A DNA stretch of 64,000 nt from contig OZ022592.1 in the NCBI GenBank assembly GCA_963669155.1, positions 20,347,174-20,411,173 on the forward strand, read 5' to 3'. The notes under the pieces are model-generated. The model worked only from the letters and a program-made list of their open reading frames with translations. It had not been told where the DNA came from and ran no database searches. The position numbers and the translations under genes are program-made. This DNA is from Arbacia lixula. Taxonomy: Eukaryota; Echinodermata; Echinoidea; Arbacioida; Arbaciidae. Positions within the stretch are counted from its first letter, which is position 1. Every line of letters begins with the position of its first letter. Below, piece by piece: positions 58,916-64,000 of this stretch.

Positions 58916-59388
58916 ATAAAATTATAGTTACTATACAAAAGGCTACTTTGATTTGATTACATATTTCGAGTGAGTGTTCTTAGTGATTGAATATCTATAT
59001 CAATACTGCTAAGAATGAAATAATGATACAGTCAGTCTGTTCTGTATCTGTATCTTTATCTTAACATTTATGATTCGGGTGACTCAAACCAACCGCCTTG
59101 TATTCTTTTGAAAATTTTGCATACCGAGATAAAGATATTAAACACTGGAATTTCACTCACATATCAATAAAATATGCTTTTTAAAGAAATAACTTTGGAT
59201 TGAAGATTAGAGAGAAACCTTTGGGAAGGGAAGGGGCGTGAGGTAGACATGTGCAGTGTGGAGCTGTATGAATACTAGTAACAGGCTTAACAAGTTTGTG
59301 TTCTTTACATAATGGTTAAAGAATCTCATTACACCCTGATGTTGAGGATTGTGACCAATTGTGACAAATTTTATGCGAAAATGCACAA

Positions 59389-59451
59389 TCGCGCATCGAA
59401 CCTTCGATAACGCGCATTGAGCAGAAATACGCGGGCCGGTTTATGGACCAC
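59389..59451 (-). repeat. Inverted-repeat partner, right copy
   Basis: Reverse-complement relative of 58,818-58,915, shorter because a ~33-base segment around CGGCCCTGGCCC is absent. Confidence 0.65.
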
Positions 59452-59691
59452 CCATGTATACTTTATACTACATTTGTTCCACTGTTTACGTTATACTTCA
59501 TGCTGATAACAAGGAAATACTGATACAGCCAGTCCGTACTGTATCTCTCTCGTTATCTAAAAATATATTGTTCACATTTACATGATAAATAGTAACCATG
59601 GTCAGATAATGCTTTCCAAAATCCAGATGTTGACTTCGACTACAAAATCGAATCCAAAACTAGTTTCCAGGTAATTTTTATACTAATTTAC

Positions 59692-59850
59692 TTGCCAGGC
59701 CACCCCCCTTCCCCTTCTTCACTCTCACACACACTTATACAGACAGATGCACACGTGCGCATCCACACAAACACACAGACGCATACATGTACGCATACAC
59801 ATACTTATACACATGCTTGTACGTATACATGCACGCACACGCACACGCAA
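59692..59850. repeat. CA-rich degenerate microsatellite
   Basis: ACACAC/CATACA-rich sequence. Two open frames over it are Thr/His/Arg low-complexity artefacts. Confidence 0.85.
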
Positions 59851-60517
59851 AACAGTGACAGATCCATGTTCTTTTCACTATTCAAGATTCAATTTTATAT
59901 TTCCACCTAAAAAGCAAACAAACACACAACCAAAACAGCAATGTAAATTCACGTATAATAAACAAAACAAAAAAGAAACAACATTTAATTAACACAATTA
60001 ATTCATGAAAACAGTACTTTCTTCACTACTAGTATGCTACAAGAGTCATCTAATGTTTTACGCCGATGGTACTAAATTGTAGAATTACAGCATTCGGATT
60101 TAGGCGATGTTAATCACAAATGGTTCATCGTGTTCAAGTGATTAAAGAATGGTCAGAAGTAAACGATCTGAACTCAGTATACGCCACTGTCGCATTTGTG
60201 CACTTGTGATACGCACAATTCCTATTTTTTTCTTATCTGACAGAGAAAGGGTTAAGCCCAATAGAAGCAAGATTAAATTTTTCACATATATCCTCTCCTT
60301 TTGTTCGACAGAATCCTACATTTTACATTGGTTTGGATGGCGCGCGGGACAATTTTGTGAGGAAGTGTTTAATTGCAGTGCAAAGTTTGATGATGAATTT
60401 ACTATGGCCAATTCACAAAATGCAGATCTGCTACTTCTACACTTCTCCAAATTCATAAAATTTGTAATATACAAACTTCTAAGCGCTGAGGTCATGCATT
60501 TTAAAGTGTCTCCTTGA
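59851..60517. other. Intron spacer
   Basis: AT-rich intron DNA. A frame at 60,149-60,517 is open for 122 codons but has no domain and no splice signals in phase with the LRR exons, so I do not call an exon. Confidence 0.5.
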
Positions 60518-60920
60518 TTTATGTAACATCCTCCCTTCTGGGATCCCTGGCTTGTCAAGTCCAACATATGCAGGTTGTGCAGAACTCTGCAGCTCGTCTT
60601 ATATACCGTGTTAGAAAACAGGAATATTTTTCTCTTATTATAACTGACTTACACTGGCTTCCCGTTCATCCTCGTCTTTCATTCAAAATGGTGTTGTTCG
60701 CCATGAAGTGTTTTCATAATTTTGCACCTACTTATTTCATTTCGTTGTTATAAAAATTGATTCTAATGAGAACATGTATTTGGTATTTCACCAGTTCTGA
60801 CCAGGCAATCTAGTGAACGCAGCCTCGCTGACCCGCCCTGCCGCATGCTTATCCAACAATCTTCCGGAACTTACAAAAATGATTCCCTTGATGAATATTA
60901 GATCGCATAGAAGACGAATG
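60518..60920 (+). pseudogene. LINE reverse-transcriptase C-terminal fragment
   Basis: The plus strand reads VQNSAARLIYRVRKQE, then LHWLPVHPRLSFK and FAPTYFISLL. This is the VQN.AARL...LHWLPV..R..FK....APxYL pattern of CR1/L2/jockey-type LINE reverse transcriptases. The frame stops at about 60,753. Weaker matches to the element's tail (PELTKMIPLMNIRSHRR) continue in another frame to about 60,920. It is 5'-truncated, as LINE copies usually are. It is a different family from the minus-strand relics of the first 31 kb. Confidence 0.8.
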
Positions 60921-61213
60921 CATTCATAATGTGTTATTTTTTGTTTGAACATACAGTACCTCATGTATTTCATAGTTTTTTTCTCTACAGTGCAGAGAAA
61001 CATATTTGATTACTGTGTGCTATGCGCTATGTACATTATAATCAGTACGTATCGTCATTATCATTGAACAAAACACAAAACATTGACATGTATGTCGATT
61101 ATTTGAATGAAAAACCATTAGATTTTTGTTCTTTTTTGCCACGATTAGAAAGGAATAGTATTGCAATGTTACGTTGATCATCTTTTATGACATGGTATGT
61201 GTTATGATTGCAG
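60921..61213 (+). other. Intron end before exon k
   Basis: Ordinary intron sequence ending ATGTGTTATGATTGCAG. No other feature is seen. Confidence 0.5.
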
Positions 61214-61590
61214 GCTGCTGGTGGGGACAGCACCCCTCCCTGCCCGCTGACCAGGCTGTGGGTAGATGAGTACACACTGTCTAGGTGGACGTATGGTGAC
61301 ATGAGCGCTGTGTTCCCCTCCCTGAAGAGAGTCACCCTGGTGGTGCTTTACGTGAGTGATGACATTGATCTGCCAGTCCAGCTCCAGCTACCCGGCGTCA
61401 CAGTACTCAATGTCATACCTGAGCAAGGCAGTGAAGACATAACACGTCGTGCATCCGCCCACCTAAAGCAGCTGCCCAGAGTCTTCCCTCATCTCCTTAA
61501 GCTGACTGTCACTGACTTCACGTGGAGCAGTGATGATGCACCATCATTGCTGCGTTCACTCTCCAGTCATCCGCATCTCAGGGTTCTCAG
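61214..61590 (+). CDS. Exon k: C-terminal LRR region
   Basis: 125 codons plus two bases, phase 0 in and phase 2 out, with donor CTCAG|GTAAAG. The peptide has LTRLWVDEYTLSRW, FPSLKRVTLVVLYV, PGVTVLNVIPEQG and FPHLLKLTVTDFTW, then SLSSHPHLRVL, an irregular LRR series that caps the array. It is a single-copy exon unlike the cassettes, and similar in position to the long last LRR exon of sea-urchin NLRs. If the intron were retained, the frame would end at a TAA four bases past the donor. Confidence 0.85.
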
Positions 61591-61871
61591 GTAAAGCCGT
61601 GTGATTGACAGTGCTCGTGCCATGATGTACACTCTCTCTATTACAAAACAGGAGCATGGATATATAATATATATGGGGGGGGGGGAGGGGGGGGGGGCGT
61701 ATAATCACTGTACCACCAAAGTATAAAGCAAGAAAAATGTTTTCAGTTTTGAAATCAGAAAATATGTTTTTCTTTTTTGAGAGATACACTTCGTATACGG
61801 CGAGCGCTAATGCCCGATCTTTATGTCCGTAAAACAACACGATGTGGATAATCGTTTTTTTTTTTTTTCAG

Positions 61872-61902
61872 TAGCTCATTGTTGGATTGTAAAACGTGTT
61901 GA
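61872..61902 (+). CDS. Exon l: very short terminal exon with stop codon
   Basis: A run of 14 T followed by CAG makes a strong acceptor. The first base (T) completes the AG left by exon k to give Ser, followed by SSLLDCKTC and the stop TGA at 61,900-61,902. This finishes the last LRR strand in a sensible way (LRVL-SSSLLDC). The exon is only 31 coding bases, so another downstream exon outside the window remains possible. Confidence 0.5.
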
Positions 61903-62017
61903 GGATCATTTTTAACATTTAAAACAAATCATTCATACTTTGAAAACCCGCTCTTATAATGTCTAGTCCAGATTCAGGACGTTGCTTGGGAACACACGAT
62001 AGCGCGCATCATCGGTA

Positions 62018-63245
62018 GGGGAGAGCGGGGTAAATACGGACATGGGGTAATACCGGACAGGCCTGTTTTAGGACTATCGCGATAGATGTCGTTGTAAATC
62101 TATCCTGGCTGAGATGTTCTGCTTGTGATAAGTCAAGTTCCAGGATTTTTTTTTTCCATCATTTAATGATAAGTTATTAAACAAAATGTTATTTCTATCC
62201 CAAAAAAATGTGTTTATAGATTTCAGTTGATCGATTCGTTGCTATCACGGGATTAGATTTACAGTAATTTTTGCGACAAAGTTTTATTTAGTGTGATCCA
62301 TTGTTTAGCATAAATCCCATGTTGTCCGGTATTACCGGTAATATTATAATTTTTACTTTTTTATAACGAGGAATCTAAAATAACAGGGTGAATACATCAT
62401 TGTCCCCTAAAGCCCGTTATAAAAAGTAAGTTCCACTGCTTATGATAATGATTGCACGCATCACAGAACCTACACCTATAAAATAAAACACTGAAGAACG
62501 ACTTGAAACATGGATGCCATACGTTCAGGATAATTTTGCTTTAAAAATCCACATTGTTTATTATTTTCACATTTCTCACAAAATGTAAAACTGAGCTTCA
62601 CTTACTACCGCTCTTCTTTTTTAAGCACAGTGACTCAAACGGTAAATCATTAACTGTCTGAAAGATTGATAAGTTCCTTTCAAATATAGAATAAAACGTG
62701 TTCCACAGAACTTGCGTCTTGCGTTATGGCCTGTGTTTGGTTTCAGTAAAAGAAATCTAAGCTGAATTAACATTTTAGTTATTCAAATCAGTCCCCTATC
62801 TTGTCATTAATGAAATTACATGAGGCTAACATGTTAGTACGCTCTCAATGCATAGGATTTTAGACTAAGAAACTTCACTGAAGTAAAGATAAGAGAAATA
62901 TGTTGGGAGTAGTTAGTATCTGCTTCCATTGCTTAAGCGTTGGGATGGGGTAGCTTAATTAGGCAAGGCTCGAAACAGTCAACCTTATCTTCCGTCCGTA
63001 TTTACCTAACCACATGCCCGTAATTCCCCACTTTTGGTCGGGGAATAAATAGCGCACATCTATGAAAATACTTTTTGAAAGATAACTTAAAAAAAAAATA
63101 ACGCTGTTTTCCATTAACCATGCCATAATGAGGGCATTCCACATAATTTTATGTACATTATACGATGTCCATTTGATGATGGGACTACTCGTTGTGCTAA
63201 TACAAAAGTCTGACATTTTATGTCCGTATTAACCCCGCTGTCCCC
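62018..63245. mobile_element. 1,228-bp element with terminal inverted repeats and TA flanks
   Basis: The left end is GGGGAGAGCGGGGTAAATAC and the reverse complement of the right end is GGGGACAGCGGGGTTAATAC. The match continues through GGACAT, giving about 25 of 27 positions. Each end is flanked by TA, as in elements that duplicate a TA target. The GTCCGGTATTACC and GTCCGTATTTACC words inside are variants of the terminal sequence. No transposase frame is seen, so it is non-autonomous. It starts 116 bases after the proposed stop codon of the NLR gene. Confidence 0.85.
62482..62487 (+). promoter_or_regulatory. Candidate poly(A) signal AATAAA
   Basis: First AATAAA downstream of the proposed stop codon, about 580 bases away and inside the TIR element. 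If used, the transposon provides the 3' end of the NLR mRNA. Motif only; a weak call. Confidence 0.3.
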
Positions 63246-64000
63246 TACACGCCTTGATTTGCCTCAACGCTAAGCTGCTCGCATCATTTGCTACGCCTCT
63301 AAACAGGTCTGCAGGGTTACTGTTTTACAATAAACCAATTGGTTTTTTTTTATCATTTAAAGTATTTTCACCCTCCCAAACCTTCAAAATAATATTTTGA
63401 TCTCCATCTTGAGAGATAAATAGTCCAGCGTTCGCTTTGCACGCGAACCATGGGCCCAGTAAACAACAGGAGGTGTGTCTTTGTGTGAATAGCTCATTGT
63501 TGGTGTTCATGCCTAGTCATATTGGCAATGGGACAATATTGTTTATTTATATGAATCGTAATTTCTTATAGCGCATCATTTTTAAATTCTGCGTTTTATC
63601 CTTTAGTTCAAATCAAGTTTCCTTTATATGCGTATAAAACCTAACCTTTTCATGCGGGCAGCGCCCTATTAAACGCAGTAACCTTGAAAATGCAAATTCC
63701 CCTTTGGCCCAACTCGAACTAAAATTCTCAGTTACCTTTATCAAATATATTACATCCTTTAAAAAAGGCCTATTTAGTTGTACGCACGGCCGTACGAATT
63801 GCGCGCGCGCGGATGAAGGTTCGTCCGTACGTACGTTTGCATGCAAAGTGAGTTGATGAGCCAAACTTTGAGCTCGGCATGTGGTCTGATAAATATTTAT
63901 TTAAAGATAAAACGTAAGGTTTTTTTTTTTTTTGAACCAATCAACATCGTACTTATATCATTGGAAAGCGCAGAAAAAATGACAAAATTACACATTGAAA
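63246..64000. other. 3' flank, nothing recognised
   Basis: AT-rich except for a CpG-rich patch with GCGCGCGCGCGG and CGTACGTACG near 63,805-63,836. No exon, TIR or RNA gene is seen. Confidence 0.5.

Larger units (their letters stand above)
40408..61902 (+). other. Whole gene: 2A-linked Death-NACHT-LRR receptor
   Basis: The gene model was assembled by hand. Coding exons are 40,417-41,103, 41,543-41,694, 45,882-46,144, 47,645-49,236, 49,735-49,905, 53,619-53,792, 54,439-54,603, 55,263-55,436, 55,598-55,774, 56,114-56,290, 61,214-61,590 and 61,872-61,902. Every junction has GT/AG signals and compatible phase (0, 2, 1, then 0 throughout the LRR exons, then 2). Sea-urchin genomes hold very large NLR families with Death or DEATH-like N-terminal domains, NACHT and LRRs; these are proposed cytoplasmic immune sensors. 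The N-terminal extension plus an internal 2A is the unusual part. The last micro-exon and the first acceptor of exon b are the least certain points. Transcript evidence would settle the model. Confidence 0.8.

Noticed and set aside
60149..60517. 122-codon plus-strand open frame
   Set aside because: No domain, no phase-compatible splice sites, and it lies in an intron just upstream of a LINE fragment.

Overview
The window looks like nuclear DNA of a marine deuterostome, most likely an echinoderm and probably a sea urchin. It is AT-rich, intron-rich and full of diverged mobile elements and homopolymer or microsatellite runs. Its one clear protein-coding gene is a Death-NACHT-LRR receptor (NLR) carrying a 2A-like peptide. 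Expanded NLR families with 2A-like sequences are known from Strongylocentrotus purpuratus. The species call is an inference. No bacterial, plasmid or phage features are present.

Bases 1 to about 40,400 hold no gene I can support. This part is a mosaic of blocks 0.4 to 4 kb long that recur two to four times (called A to H here), interrupted by inserted elements. The insertions include a MITE with ~120-bp terminal inverted repeats (13,698-14,318), an element with GACGG repeats and 157-bp direct repeats (18,934-19,612), a ~940-bp near-palindrome (25,015-25,955), and several minus-strand LINE reverse-transcriptase relics. A ~970-bp direct repeat (33,718 and 35,067) is almost identical and therefore recent, or an assembly artefact.

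Bases 40,408 to 61,902 hold a plus-strand gene that I assembled by hand from splice sites and reading phase. Exon a encodes an unrecognised basic, then Ser/Asn-rich protein. Exon b encodes a canonical 2A sequence ending DVETNPGP. Exon c encodes a Death domain, and exon d (1.6 kb) a NACHT ATPase with Walker A, Walker B and winged-helix motifs. Next come an LRR exon, five nearly identical phase-0 LRR cassette exons with three broken cassettes between them, a longer C-terminal LRR exon, and a very short terminal exon. Every junction keeps frame. If the 2A works, one mRNA yields two proteins: about 276 residues upstream ending in the 2A tail, and an NLR of about 1,100 residues starting with proline.

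The introns carry a decayed Ty3/gypsy pol between two 137-bp LTR-like direct repeats, a palindromic GATATC cluster, an 839-bp element with inverted termini whose empty site survives in a paralogous intron, a 59/60-bp minisatellite and a LINE 3' fragment. A 1,228-bp element with TIRs and TA flanks lies just after the stop codon and may supply the poly(A) signal.

The most interesting points are the internal 2A joining an unknown protein to an NLR, and the homogenised LRR cassettes whose differences concentrate at predicted ligand-facing residues.
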